Source: Klebsiella pneumoniae (GTDB lineage Bacteria; Myxococcota_A; UBA796; SXON01). Taken from it: a stretch of DNA of 52,354 nucleotides. Location: assembly GCA_945861635.1 (NCBI GenBank), contig CAMAWH010000035.1:1-52354 (forward strand), read 5' to 3'. Both the position numbers and the translations under genes were made by a program. This document shows positions 25,879 to 34,694 of the stretch, piece by piece. A model generated the notes under the pieces. That model was given only the letters and a program-made list of their open reading frames with translations, ran no database searches and was not told the DNA's origin. Each line of letters opens with the position of its first letter. Positions within the stretch are counted from its first letter, which is position 1.

Positions 25879-27462
25879 TTACTGGCTGATCAGCTTGGTG
25901 AGGTTGCTGTACTGCTTCATCTTGAACACCGTCAATTCCCCGCGTTGGAAATACTGCATCGCCACTTTGAACATGCGCACGTAGTTAGCGGCCCACGCGA
26001 GGTAGTAGACCTTGTCGAGATTCTCCGGCTTCTTCCAATGTTCCCGCTCGTCGATGAGCTTCCGGATGAACGGCTTGGGGACGAAGGACTTCGACGCGAG
26101 GCAGTAGATCGCAAGGTAGTAGCGGTCCTCATCGCTCCGGGGCCAATCCATCGACACGCGGAATTGTTTCCACGATTTGGTGTTCCGACCTTCCACTTCC
26201 TGCGGGTCCAGAATGCCGTCCGCCAGCATCTTTCGCGTCAACGCCGTATGCGGGAAGTAGTTGAGCGAGTAGAAATAGATGCTGTACGGGCGGGGCAGTT
26301 CCAGTAGGAACTCCGCCGTTTCCAGCTTCATTTCCTCCGTGGCGTACGGATTGTCGATGATGACGTCGTAGACGATGTCCAGCTTCAGCGTCTTGTTGAA
26401 CTCGCCAAACTTGAGAATCGCGGTGTTTCCCGGCGAACGATTGTGGATCTCCTTCGACTCCTTGGACGATCCCGATTCGATGCCCGTTTGCACGCGAATG
26501 AGGCCCGCCTCCTTGAGGCGAACCAGCATGTCTTCCCGCAACATCGGGGGGATGAGCAGGCACTCAAAGGGAATTCCTATTCGACGCGGATACTTTTCGA
26601 GAAATTCGTCCATCCACTGCTGCCCGAAGGCGAAGGATGTGTCGTCGTCTACCTTGACGCGCACAACCTTCGGAAAGCGTGCCTTCATATACTCCAGTTC
26701 GCCCATGATGTGCTCCACCGAGCGGGCGCGGTAGAAGTCCTTTCCTTTCTCGTCGTAGACGTCACGGAGGATGGAAACGTAGCAATACGAGCAGTTGTAG
26801 GGGCACCCGCGAGAGAAGTACACGCGGTATTCGGCGGACCGTTTCCACGGCTCCTCGATCGACATCTTGCCAGCTTCAATGTAGTACTTGTTGTCGTCTT
26901 CGACGTCGGGGAACGGCAGCCAGTCGAGGTCCTTGATCAGCGGACGCGGCTTGTTGACGTGGATCTTCCCCGCAACGTTGGCGTAGATATTCGGAATGTT
27001 GGTGGCGTCGGCGCCATCACGCAGTGCGGTCGCCAGGTCGATCGCCGCGATCTCGCCTTCACCGACACAGATATAATCCGCGTAAGGCGCGCACTCTTCG
27101 GGACAGGACGTGGGGTGGATGCCGCCCCAGACCATCGGCGTATGGGGGAAGCGCGCCTTGATGCGTTTGGTGACCTCCAAGGCCATCGGCAAGAGCGAGG
27201 ACATGAAGCCCAGCCCAACCAGATCGGCGCCTTTTTCCTCGATGATATCCAGCGCCATGTCGATTTCGGCGTCGGACGGCATCTCCAGCATGTTGTGGCG
27301 CCAGTCTCGCAAAAACACGATGTGCGTCTCGAAGCCGGCCCGTTTGAGTGCCGCGGAGACGTAGCGAATTCCCGCGTTCTCCACGCTGAAGATCGTCATC
27401 AGCACTACCGTGAACGGGCGCGCGCCCGTGCCGGTGGAATGCGTCGTTTCGGTGGCAACCAT
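25879..27462 (-). CDS. B12-binding-domain radical SAM enzyme (second of pair)
   Basis: A 527-residue class with an N-terminal cobalamin-binding-like Rossmann domain (about 17-150: VVLMTIFSVENAGIRYVSAA, ADLVGLGFMSS, MVWGGIHPTS, ICVGEGE) and a radical SAM core with C220, C224 and C227 (CPYNCSYC). The DxHxxG base-off cobalamin motif is not seen, as in many BchE-type members. Such enzymes methylate unactivated carbon or rearrange and cyclise lipids, tetrapyrroles or peptides; the substrate here is unknown. ATG with GAGGGG 6 bases upstream. It lies 14 bp after the first radical SAM gene and 2 bp before the small protein. Confidence 0.9.
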   Translation of the reverse strand: MVATETTHSTGTGARPFTVVLMTIFSVENAGIRYVSAALKRAGFETHIVFLRDWRHNMLEMPSDAEIDMALDIIEEKGADLVGLGFMSSLLPMALEVTKRIKARFPHTPMVWGGIHPTSCPEECAPYADYICVGEGEIAAIDLATALRDGADATNIPNIYANVAGKIHVNKPRPLIKDLDWLPFPDVEDDNKYYIEAGKMSIEEPWKRSAEYRVYFSRGCPYNCSYCYVSILRDVYDEKGKDFYRARSVEHIMGELEYMKARFPKVVRVKVDDDTSFAFGQQWMDEFLEKYPRRIGIPFECLLIPPMLREDMLVRLKEAGLIRVQTGIESGSSKESKEIHNRSPGNTAILKFGEFNKTLKLDIVYDVIIDNPYATEEMKLETAEFLLELPRPYSIYFYSLNYFPHTALTRKMLADGILDPQEVEGRNTKSWKQFRVSMDWPRSDEDRYYLAIYCLASKSFVPKPFIRKLIDEREHWKKPENLDKVYYLAWAANYVRMFKVAMQYFQRGELTVFKMKQYSNLTKLISQ

Positions 27463-27476
27463 GCGCGACCCCTCTA

Positions 27477-28880
27477 TCAGCTGGTGAGCATACGCAGGCC
27501 AGCCGTTGCCTTGCGCATGAAGTCCTTGGGACTGCGAATCTGGGTGAGATTTCGGGCAATAAACGTTGGCCGCCAGTAGAACCGACGGTAGGCCGTTTCC
27601 AGCAATTCACGAAGTTCGGCGCGCGAGAAGTGTTCGTCCCACACCTGAGCCTTGAAATCCTCTCGAGGGGCGCGCATGAACTGCATCCACGGCTCCACAT
27701 CGAGCACGCCGTCTCGCTGACCCTCGTCGTACAGCGTCGTCCCTGGAAACGGAGTCAGGACGTTGTACATGACGAAGTCCGGATTGAGCTTGATGGAGTA
27801 CGCAATGGTGTCCATCACGTCTTCCCGCGTGCGTTCGACCGGCGTGCCGATCATGAAATACGCGACGGTGTGAATCCCGATTTCCCGGCACAACGCAAAG
27901 GCGCTCTCGATCTCGCGGACGGTCACGTCTTTCTTGAGGCGCAACAGTCCTTCTTCCGTTCCCTGCTCGACGCCGAATTGGATGCGGTGACATCCCGCGG
28001 CCTTCATCTTCTCCAGCAATTCCCGAGTCGCACCCTTCACGCGAAAGCGCACGGTCCACCGCAGCTTCAGGCCGCGACGGATGATCTCGTCGCACAACTC
28101 GATGACGCGTTGGTTCGTGATGTTGAACGTGTCATCCACAAAATAGAATTCCTCGATGTCCAGCGCGAGGCACTGCTCGATTTCATCGCACACGCGCCCG
28201 GGCGACATGACGCGGTACCGGTGGCGGGGCGTATTGCAGAAGGTGCACCGGTACGGGCAGCCGCGTGAGGAGATGAGCGTCGTAAACACGCCGCCGCCGC
28301 CCATGACATCGTAATACCGGCGATAATCCACCATCGTACGGTCGATAATCGGGTAGTCATCGAGGTTGTTCGAGTAGTAGACGTCGTTTTCAGGAACGGG
28401 ATCGTCAGGGTGCGCCATCGTGCCGGCGATACCGCGCGGCGAATCCCCCTTGGCCCAGGCATCACACAGGTCTTTCATGGGCTTCTGCCCTTCTCCCTTC
28501 ACCACGGCATCGACGCCAGGAAGGCCGACACATTCGCGCGGGAAATCGCTGACGTGCGGACCGCCAACCACCGCGTATTTCGCGCCGCCGGCCTTCGCGG
28601 CCTGAACCGTGCGCAGGACATCCACTAATTGCACGGTAAACGCCGTGATACCGACGACGTCGGGCCGCCATTCCCGCACGCGCCGCTCCAACTCGTCGTA
28701 GGGCAGATCATCGAGTTGGGCGTCGAGAATCGTGACCTCGTGCTCACTGTGATCCTTGAGAAATTGGGCGATCGCCATCAGCGCCAACGGCGGATACGAG
28801 AGGTTCTCGGCGGAAACAGCCTCGGGAACCTCACTCTCTACCGAGTGCTTGGCGGGGGGGCGGATGAGCATCACGCGCAT
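27477..28880 (-). CDS. B12-binding-domain radical SAM enzyme (first of pair)
   Basis: A 467-residue protein when started at ATG 28880, where the B12-domain beginning MRVMLIRPPA falls; in-frame ATGs at 28910/28907 are alternatives, and a longer frame would overlap the upstream gene. The Rossmann part has LSYPPLALMAIAQFLKD, VVGITAFTVQ and AVVGGPHVSDFP. The radical SAM cluster ligands are C208, C212 and C215 (CPYRCTFC), followed by VDDTFNI and IQFGVEQGTEEGL. It resembles BchE-like/hopanoid-type enzymes in layout. It shares only family-level similarity with its neighbour, so the two are probably not redundant. Confidence 0.9.
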   Translation of the reverse strand: MRVMLIRPPAKHSVESEVPEAVSAENLSYPPLALMAIAQFLKDHSEHEVTILDAQLDDLPYDELERRVREWRPDVVGITAFTVQLVDVLRTVQAAKAGGAKYAVVGGPHVSDFPRECVGLPGVDAVVKGEGQKPMKDLCDAWAKGDSPRGIAGTMAHPDDPVPENDVYYSNNLDDYPIIDRTMVDYRRYYDVMGGGGVFTTLISSRGCPYRCTFCNTPRHRYRVMSPGRVCDEIEQCLALDIEEFYFVDDTFNITNQRVIELCDEIIRRGLKLRWTVRFRVKGATRELLEKMKAAGCHRIQFGVEQGTEEGLLRLKKDVTVREIESAFALCREIGIHTVAYFMIGTPVERTREDVMDTIAYSIKLNPDFVMYNVLTPFPGTTLYDEGQRDGVLDVEPWMQFMRAPREDFKAQVWDEHFSRAELRELLETAYRRFYWRPTFIARNLTQIRSPKDFMRKATAGLRMLTS

Positions 28881-28974
28881 GTGGAGAGATCCTGCATCGT
28901 CGCCCATCATGGACCCCCCGGGCCTCGGGATCAATCTCGCGGAGCACGGGTTGTCGATCCTGTAGTCTGCGCCT

Positions 28975-30546
28975 CTACTCGTCGATCTCGTCAAGGAGGG
29001 TCGTCTTCTGTACGCGGGCGCCGAACAAGCGGACCTGCACCCCGCCGAGGAGCGCGGCGCCGACTGCGTTTGCACCGGCGGATTTGTCCAGCGCCTCGAG
29101 AACGGCCTTGTCTTCCGTGATGCGCGTCGATTGCACGGTTTCCCCGCCTACCAGCACGGTGATGGGCAGCTTCACGAACAGATCGACCTGGGGAGTGAGT
29201 TGGAGTTCGCCGCCCACGAAGACGTTGGCGAGGATCAGGGTTGCCGCCTCGAAAACCGGAAGGTCGAAACTGGCGGGATCCACATGATCGCCAATCGTCG
29301 TTCCTTGAATCACGAGGATGCCGCCGCCGAACATCGGTCGATACTTCAAGGTTGGGAGGAGGGCCATCGTGACCTCTCCGCCGCCAAAGTACGAAAGGTT
29401 CCCCTCAACGACGGGGTCCGGGGCGATGTGGGTTTGATCGACCACTTCGTCGGTGTCGATGAAACGCCTGTACTTCCCGCCGACAACGCCACCATATGCG
29501 CCCACATCGACCATCGGATGAACACCGAACGCCGCGCCGAAAAAACCCATCCCCGAGGAGCCGGTCTTCGTGGATTCCTCACTGTAGGTGTCGAGCGCCG
29601 CCAGCGTTTCGCCGTCGAGCGCTTTGCGTCCGTAGTACCGTCCGTCCACCGGTCCGTTGAAAAATCCGCCGCCGCCGCGGATCAATAGCTGAAACTTCCG
29701 GCCCTGCTGACGCTTGCGCCAGTCTTCGAGAACCAAGCCGGAGTTCTTGTAGCGGAGGTACTCTCCGGGGGTCATCTTCAGGCGATCCCACGGCTTCTGG
29801 GCGTCCGAGTCCATCTTGTCGATCAGGTCCGCGGCCGTGAAGCTGCTCCGCTCGACGTGTTGATCGGTGCGGCGTACGACAACATCAAACCCGCCCAGTT
29901 CCTTGGCAAGTTGCTGGAGTTCCCGCGCGACGGCGGCCTTGTCGGCAGGGTCGCTTTCTTCCCCTCCACCTTCGGACATGCGAATGTCCGTTTCCTTGCC
30001 TACTTCCCCAGCTATCGCCGCAACCAACACCTTGGCCACACCCTCGGCGAAGGCTTCGTCCTTCCCGGAGTCCAGCTCGCTCGTAAAGCTCACGGCCACG
30101 CGCGATCCCTGAATGTCGAGGATGTCGATGTCCACCTTGGTGCCGGAGACAAGCGCCTGAACGGTGCCGGTCACGGCCCAGGCGACTTCGCCACGCTCCC
30201 CGAGAAGCAGGGTACATCCTACGATATCTCCCGGCGGACAGGACTCCATGTAGACCCGCGCATCGTAGTCCTGAAACGGCGGCGTGTCCTCGATGCGCAG
30301 CACGCGCAAGGTCGGCTGCTCGGCCAGCTTCGACGCCAGGAAGTTCTCGATCAGGGACGCGAGTTTTTCCGCAGAATCGTTGCGCGCCTGAAGCGAGGAG
30401 ACGAGCACGGAGACGGGCTCCCGTGGGTCCGACGCATCGTCTGGAGCGACATCGGGAGCGACATCGGGAGCGACATCGGGAGCATCATCGGGCGCGAGGT
30501 CTGGGACGCGGGCGAGGGCGAGCGAGGCGAGGAGGGGGAGCAGCAC
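28975..30546 (-). CDS. exported protein with TolB/CsgG-like N-terminal domain and barrel-like C-terminus
   Basis: A 523-residue protein I cannot assign firmly. GTG start and a Sec signal (LLPLLASLALA) come first, then a linker of DVAP repeats. Residues about 45-180 (VLVSSLQARNDSAEKLASLIENFLASKL ... VTGTVQALVSGTKVDIDILD) look like the nucleotide-binding-like domain seen in CsgG/TolB-N-type exported proteins, usually involved in assembling outer-membrane complexes. The C-terminal half has alternating Gly-rich strands (RGGGGFFNGP, FGVHPMVDVGAYGG, VGAALLGGVQVRLFG) as in an outer-membrane barrel. It lies 94 bp upstream of the radical SAM pair on the same strand. Confidence 0.65.
   Translation of the reverse strand: MLLPLLASLALARVPDLAPDDAPDVAPDVAPDVAPDDASDPREPVSVLVSSLQARNDSAEKLASLIENFLASKLAEQPTLRVLRIEDTPPFQDYDARVYMESCPPGDIVGCTLLLGERGEVAWAVTGTVQALVSGTKVDIDILDIQGSRVAVSFTSELDSGKDEAFAEGVAKVLVAAIAGEVGKETDIRMSEGGGEESDPADKAAVARELQQLAKELGGFDVVVRRTDQHVERSSFTAADLIDKMDSDAQKPWDRLKMTPGEYLRYKNSGLVLEDWRKRQQGRKFQLLIRGGGGFFNGPVDGRYYGRKALDGETLAALDTYSEESTKTGSSGMGFFGAAFGVHPMVDVGAYGGVVGGKYRRFIDTDEVVDQTHIAPDPVVEGNLSYFGGGEVTMALLPTLKYRPMFGGGILVIQGTTIGDHVDPASFDLPVFEAATLILANVFVGGELQLTPQVDLFVKLPITVLVGGETVQSTRITEDKAVLEALDKSAGANAVGAALLGGVQVRLFGARVQKTTLLDEIDE
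30442..30490 (-). repeat. 12-bp tandem repeat encoding Asp-Val-Ala-Pro
   Basis: Three near-perfect copies of a 12-bp unit (plus strand GGAGCGACATCG) with degenerate flanking copies. They encode the DVAP/DDAP linker just after the signal peptide of the barrel-like protein. The unit is four codons, so copy changes keep the frame. Confidence 0.75.
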
Positions 30547-30598
30547 GCGGCGAGGGTATCGCAGAATCGGCCCGACGGGCCTGAATCGTGCGCCGCGC

Positions 30599-31951
30599 CT
30601 ACGCGACCTTGCGGCGACGGGGTGCGCGAAGGGAAGGCGCGGAGGCGTCCGGGGAAGCGACGACAGCTACGGCTGCGCCGAGGGGGCCGTGAACGGCGAT
30701 GTCGTAGGGGGTCACGCCGAGCGGCGTCCAGCCCGTGCCCACCCACCGCGCCAGCTCCATTGCCAGCGCAACGGGGTTGACGGCGGTGAACGCCACGCGC
30801 CGCGGATCCAGCGCACGCAGGGCAGCGCGCAGTTCGTCGTCCAGTGATTTCCGCCCAAGATCGACGTGAACCAACGGCCGTCGGCCGGCAAAACGAGCGC
30901 GGGCGTCGGTGAGTTCCGCGACCGGCGAACCCGGGACAAATTCCGCCGTAACGTTGTTCCGTGCAGCATTTTCGCGAGCACGCAGCACCAACGCCGGATC
31001 CGCTTCCAACCCAAACGCCCAGCCGCTGCCCCGGCCAAGCGCACACGTTCGGACGCCAACGCCGGCGCCGACGTCGATGACGGCGTCACCTTCCGCGATG
31101 CCGAGCTGCTCCGGCAGGTCGGCGAGCATGCGCTCCGCGGCGACGGGATTCACGGGAACCTCATCCGCGCCGAGCCGAAGCCGCAGGCCGTTCATCTCAA
31201 CGTCGAGCTGTTGGTCACCGTACAGACGCTTGGTGTGACCCTCGGGCATACGGGCTAGAACACCGCGAATTGCCGGGATGCGCTCGGCCAGACGATCCGC
31301 GATCTCCCCGAAAACCGGGAACGACTTCGCGACGTCGATGACAACGAGCACCTCTCCCTGCGGAGACTGCCAGGCAAACAGCCCCTTCAACGCCCCGCTC
31401 CGGCCGTCGAAGGGACGTACCTGCGCTTCCGAAAACTCCCACGTCGCCACCGTCATGAGCCCGCGCAACGTCGAGGTGACTTTCAGGCAATCCGGGACGG
31501 GAACGATTCCGCGGCCCTCACGCGCGGCCATTCCGAGCCGAAAGTGTCGCTGGTCGGACCAACCGGCAACCAGTTCGAGAGAATGCACAACGTCCGCCCC
31601 CGCGCTTACGACGATGGGCGCGACGGGAACGTCCACCTGAGCCGCGCGCAACGCCTCCACGATCAGCCAACGATGGGCCCGCGCCTGCCCCGCAGCCGAC
31701 AAATGCATCCACGGGCAACCGCCACATCGACCGTAATGCTGACACGGCACGGCGACACGCTCCGGAGAGGGGCGCTCGCTCCCCAGCCATCGGCCGCGCG
31801 CTTGATGAGCTACCCGATCGAAGATCCCTACCTTCGCCAACTCCCCTGGAATTCCGCCAAATATCGTCAATTGGGAATGCTGCCCGGAGACAAACGCATC
31901 CCCTCGGCTCAGCCAGCCTTCCGGGGTCACAAGGATCTCGTCGCGCCGCAT
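30599..31951 (-). CDS. RlmD/TrmA-like RNA methyltransferase homologue lacking the catalytic Cys
   Basis: A 450-residue protein; ATG 31951 (MRRDEILVTPEGW) fits the family start better than longer frames. The Fe-S motif of RlmD/RumA is intact: C70, C76, C79 (CQHYGRCGGC) and C155 (PDCLKV). The SAM-binding fold is present (VIDVGAGVGVRTCALGRG, FGLEADPALVLRARENA). But where active uracil-C5 methylases have DPPR and SCNP, it has DLGRKS and AVNPVALAMELA, so the nucleophilic Cys is missing. The C-terminal His-Val-Glu base region reads VHGPLGAAVAVV. It may be inactive, regulatory or act by another mechanism. It is divergent from the LysM gene. Confidence 0.82.
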   Translation of the reverse strand: MRRDEILVTPEGWLSRGDAFVSGQHSQLTIFGGIPGELAKVGIFDRVAHQARGRWLGSERPSPERVAVPCQHYGRCGGCPWMHLSAAGQARAHRWLIVEALRAAQVDVPVAPIVVSAGADVVHSLELVAGWSDQRHFRLGMAAREGRGIVPVPDCLKVTSTLRGLMTVATWEFSEAQVRPFDGRSGALKGLFAWQSPQGEVLVVIDVAKSFPVFGEIADRLAERIPAIRGVLARMPEGHTKRLYGDQQLDVEMNGLRLRLGADEVPVNPVAAERMLADLPEQLGIAEGDAVIDVGAGVGVRTCALGRGSGWAFGLEADPALVLRARENAARNNVTAEFVPGSPVAELTDARARFAGRRPLVHVDLGRKSLDDELRAALRALDPRRVAFTAVNPVALAMELARWVGTGWTPLGVTPYDIAVHGPLGAAVAVVASPDASAPSLRAPRRRKVA

Positions 31952-32093
31952 GCGGCGGGGGGTATACACCCGCCATCCGCGTGAAGCCAGCCGAAGATCT
32001 CTTCTCAGCCCTTCTCTTGTCGCGTCAATACATGCTATGGTGGCCTTCCCCGCCCGCGACTCCCTTCGCGGCCCCTTTCTCCCGGAGCCCGCC

Positions 32094-33008
32094 ATGTTCG
32101 AAGCCCTCGCGTCCACGCCGGATCTGATTCAGTTTGACGACGCTCCGCGTGCCGGCATCGTCCCGGAAGACGGCACCGCCGTCATCGGCCGCGTCTTGAA
32201 AGAAGCTGGTGTAGACGTCCCCTGCACGCTCTACAACGAAGCCATCGACTACGCGCGGCAAGGTCACCTTGGCCAGGCGATGAGCCGCTTGCAAATGCTG
32301 CTTTGCCTCGACCCGGACGATGCGGACGCCCACCTCCTCCTCGCGAAAGTGCACGCCGCACAAAGCAAGCCGACCGAGGCACTTGCGCGACTTGAGGCTG
32401 CCACGGCCGGTGGCGCGGTGCCCCCCGCCGGCTTCCGCGAGTATCTGGAGGCCGCGATTCGCGCGGAGCGCAGTCGCGATGAGGAGCAGCGCACCCGCGT
32501 GGCGGCGAGGGAAATGGCCGAGGTACGGGCGCTGCGCACCGAGGCGCGCCAGCTACGCACGGACAACGTGCGCCTGGAAACCGAAGTCGCCGACGCCTTC
32601 CACCGCGAACGGCTCTGGAAGTACGCCACCATCGGCGCGAGCGTCTTCGGTTCGCTGGTCATTCTCGTGCTGGCGTTCACCACGCCATCGTCCACGAACG
32701 CGGATCTGCTGCCGACCGCTGTCACGACGCCGGTCGCTCCGACCATCGTCGATGTGCAAGCGCCAACGCCGGTCATGGCGGCAGCGCCCGCGGCAGAGCC
32801 CGTGGCGGCGCCCATCGCGGCACCGGTGGCCGCAGCGCGACCCGCGGGGCCCAAGGATCACGTCGTCGCATCCGGAGACACGCTTTACAAGATCGCAAAA
32901 CGGTACTACGGTGACTCCACGAAGTGGGAGCGGATTCAGTCCGCCAATGCCGGGAAGATCAAGAACGGCAAGGACCTGACCCTCGGGACAACGCTCACCA
33001 TTCCGTAG
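32094..33008 (+). CDS. membrane-anchored protein with TPR-like domain and C-terminal LysM
   Basis: A 304-residue protein. ATG 32094 is chosen because GGAG lies 6 bases upstream. In order: TPR-like helices (about 45-105), a charged coiled coil (122-172), one membrane segment (YATIGASVFGSLVILVLAF, 177-195), a Pro/Ala linker, and a LysM domain (255-304: DHVVASGDTLYKIAKRYYGD, ending LTLGTTLTIP). Topology is cytoplasmic N-terminus and periplasmic LysM that should bind peptidoglycan. It could link an inner protein complex to the cell wall. The next gene, encoding a 3D-type domain, starts 2 bases after its stop. Confidence 0.82.
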   Translation: MFEALASTPDLIQFDDAPRAGIVPEDGTAVIGRVLKEAGVDVPCTLYNEAIDYARQGHLGQAMSRLQMLLCLDPDDADAHLLLAKVHAAQSKPTEALARLEAATAGGAVPPAGFREYLEAAIRAERSRDEEQRTRVAAREMAEVRALRTEARQLRTDNVRLETEVADAFHRERLWKYATIGASVFGSLVILVLAFTTPSSTNADLLPTAVTTPVAPTIVDVQAPTPVMAAAPAAEPVAAPIAAPVAAARPAGPKDHVVASGDTLYKIAKRYYGDSTKWERIQSANAGKIKNGKDLTLGTTLTIP

Positions 33009-33010
33009 TC

Positions 33011-34045
33011 ATGTGGTTGGTGCTCACCACGGCCGCGCTCGCGTGGGAACTGCTCGGGCCCGAGGGCAAGGGGACGGGCGCCGATGTTCCGACGGGCACC
33101 TTCTTCGCCCCGAACAGCGCGGCGTGGGCTCACGCACGCATCATCACCGATCCAGCGGCGCTTGGCCGAGAAGCCCGCTCCGTCCTGCGCTACATCGACA
33201 CCTACGGAGCGAACGATCCGGCGGCATCCGCCGACCTGTTCGGGGAACTGGGCATTTCACCGGAGCGCTCGCGCGCGACGCTGGAGTTCATCGCCCGCAC
33301 GGCCGAAGAAAACCCGGCGCTGCTGCGCGATCCAACATGGTTGTTTGCGCATTTCGATCGACTTCGCTGGACGTCCGCACATCCCGGCGGAATGGTGCGC
33401 CTGACGCGCTACCTCGTGGCGCAAGCGGAGGGCTGCGCCGTTCGCACCGCGATCTGCGATCAAGCCCTCTGGGTGGACCCCGGCGAACCCTGGCGGAGCC
33501 AGTACACCCGACGCGAAGTGTTTGAAGGCGCCTTGCTTTCGGGAGAGGTGGCCTCGCATTCGCGCCCGCTCGTGTGGCTCCGCGAAGCCGACGTTCACGA
33601 CGCGCTCATGCAGGGAACGACAGCCGTGCGCCTGGCCGACGGCTCCACGCGCACGTTCAGCGTCGATGTCGCGAACGGTCGCGCGTACGAGCCCGGGAAG
33701 AAGGGTCGCGCTCAGGACCGTTTCTGGTACTTCCGGGAGGTCGACGGGCCCCGGGGGTGGGGGATCGACCCCGCCGACCGAATTCCGCTGGAAGCGGGCG
33801 TTGCGGTGGCTGGCGATGTCTACAATCTCGGGGTCGGCCGACTCTTTTTGGTCGAAGCGCCGACGCACGATGGCCGCGTCGATCTGCGTCTGGCCATCCT
33901 CGCCGACACGGGGGGCGCGTTTCAACCGAATCTCGGCCAACTCGACTGGTTTTCCGGGGCTTTCCCCTCCCACGCCGCGATGTATGCCGCGTGGAAGGGC
34001 CTCCCCGATCGCGCCCACGTGGACGTCCTCGCGCTCCGTCGCTGA
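33011..34045 (+). CDS. secreted protein with MltA/3D-like double-psi barrel domain
   Basis: A 344-residue exported protein; the ATG lies 2 bases after the LysM gene stop and gives a signal peptide (MWLVLTTAALAWE). The middle part (about 40-230) is not recognised. The C-terminal part (about 255-320) matches the 3D/MltA catalytic-domain pattern: GDVYNLGVGRLFLVEA, then LRLAILADTGGAFQP with Asp299, and LGQLDWFSG with Asp312, the two Asp positions typical of lytic transglycosylases and 3D proteins. A role in cutting or binding peptidoglycan is likely given the LysM neighbour, but the match is short. Confidence 0.7.
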   Translation: MWLVLTTAALAWELLGPEGKGTGADVPTGTFFAPNSAAWAHARIITDPAALGREARSVLRYIDTYGANDPAASADLFGELGISPERSRATLEFIARTAEENPALLRDPTWLFAHFDRLRWTSAHPGGMVRLTRYLVAQAEGCAVRTAICDQALWVDPGEPWRSQYTRREVFEGALLSGEVASHSRPLVWLREADVHDALMQGTTAVRLADGSTRTFSVDVANGRAYEPGKKGRAQDRFWYFREVDGPRGWGIDPADRIPLEAGVAVAGDVYNLGVGRLFLVEAPTHDGRVDLRLAILADTGGAFQPNLGQLDWFSGAFPSHAAMYAAWKGLPDRAHVDVLALRR

Positions 34046-34051
34046 CGGCGC
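34032..34051. terminator. weak hairpin between convergent 3D-domain and Sco1 genes
   Basis: CCGTC (34036-34040), loop GCT, GACGG (34044-34048), with one mismatch and two further G-C pairs outside. It covers the stop codon of the 3D-domain gene. No T-run. Confidence 0.25.
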
Positions 34052-34065
34052 CCCGAACGGTGCGA

Positions 34066-34614
34066 CTACCAGCCGACCGACAAGAGAAGATCGAGCTGCG
34101 CTTCCACCTCGCCGGGCGAAGCCGGATCGGGAAATCCGCGAATCGCTCCCTTGCCATCCACGAGGACAAAGCGCGAACCGTGCAAAACGGTGGCGGGCTC
34201 CGTCGCTGTGGCGGGGGCCTCCTGCATCAACTGTTTGAATCCGTCCATGACGAGCGTCTTCAGCGCCGCGTTGTCCCCCGTCAAAAAACGCCAACGACTC
34301 GGATCCGCGCCAAAACGCTGTGCATAGGCCTGTAGTTTCCCCGGCGTGTCCGTCACCGGATCCACGGTGAACGAGACGAACCGGACGCGATCATTCGTGG
34401 CATATTTGTCCGCCAACACCGCCATTCTGGCACTCAGCACCGGACACACGTCGGGACAACTGGTAAACATGAAATCCGCGACCCAGGCCACGTCCGACCA
34501 GTCCGCCAACGTCGCGACCTGCCCGGCCTGGTCGGTAAGTGAAAATGCAGGAACCTGGCCGAACGTATCCGGTGGCTCGGGCCGAGAGCAGGCGAGAACG
34601 AGCGCGAGCAACAT
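34066..34614 (-). CDS. Sco1/SenC-family copper chaperone lipoprotein
   Basis: A 182-residue thioredoxin-fold protein. A lipoprotein signal MLLALVLAC is followed by the Sco1 copper site: C53 and C57 (TSCPDVCP) and H145 (VLHGSRFVLVD). The D-P-V-T-D-T-P loop (85-91) is also typical. Sco1 proteins deliver copper to the CuA centre of cytochrome c oxidase or act as thiol reductases. No oxidase genes are in the window. It converges on the 3D-domain gene and is divergent from the lamin-tail lipoprotein gene (80 bp between starts). Confidence 0.92.
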   Translation of the reverse strand: MLLALVLACSRPEPPDTFGQVPAFSLTDQAGQVATLADWSDVAWVADFMFTSCPDVCPVLSARMAVLADKYATNDRVRFVSFTVDPVTDTPGKLQAYAQRFGADPSRWRFLTGDNAALKTLVMDGFKQLMQEAPATATEPATVLHGSRFVLVDGKGAIRGFPDPASPGEVEAQLDLLLSVGW

Positions 34615-34694
34615 GGCTCCGCGTATCCCCTTTTCCGCACCGGGCGTGCCAACTTGCCCGTTCGGATGTAAACGGCGCGCCCGAGGACCGCCGC

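Noticed and set aside
28881..28974. Possible tRNA or small RNA in the gap before the radical SAM pair
   Set aside because: I could not fold a cloverleaf, and no terminator follows; it is more likely a leader or promoter region.
28881..29075. N-terminal extension of the first B12 radical SAM protein
   Set aside because: The added residues are Arg/Ser-rich without family likeness and would overlap the upstream gene; the B12 domain starts at ATG 28880.
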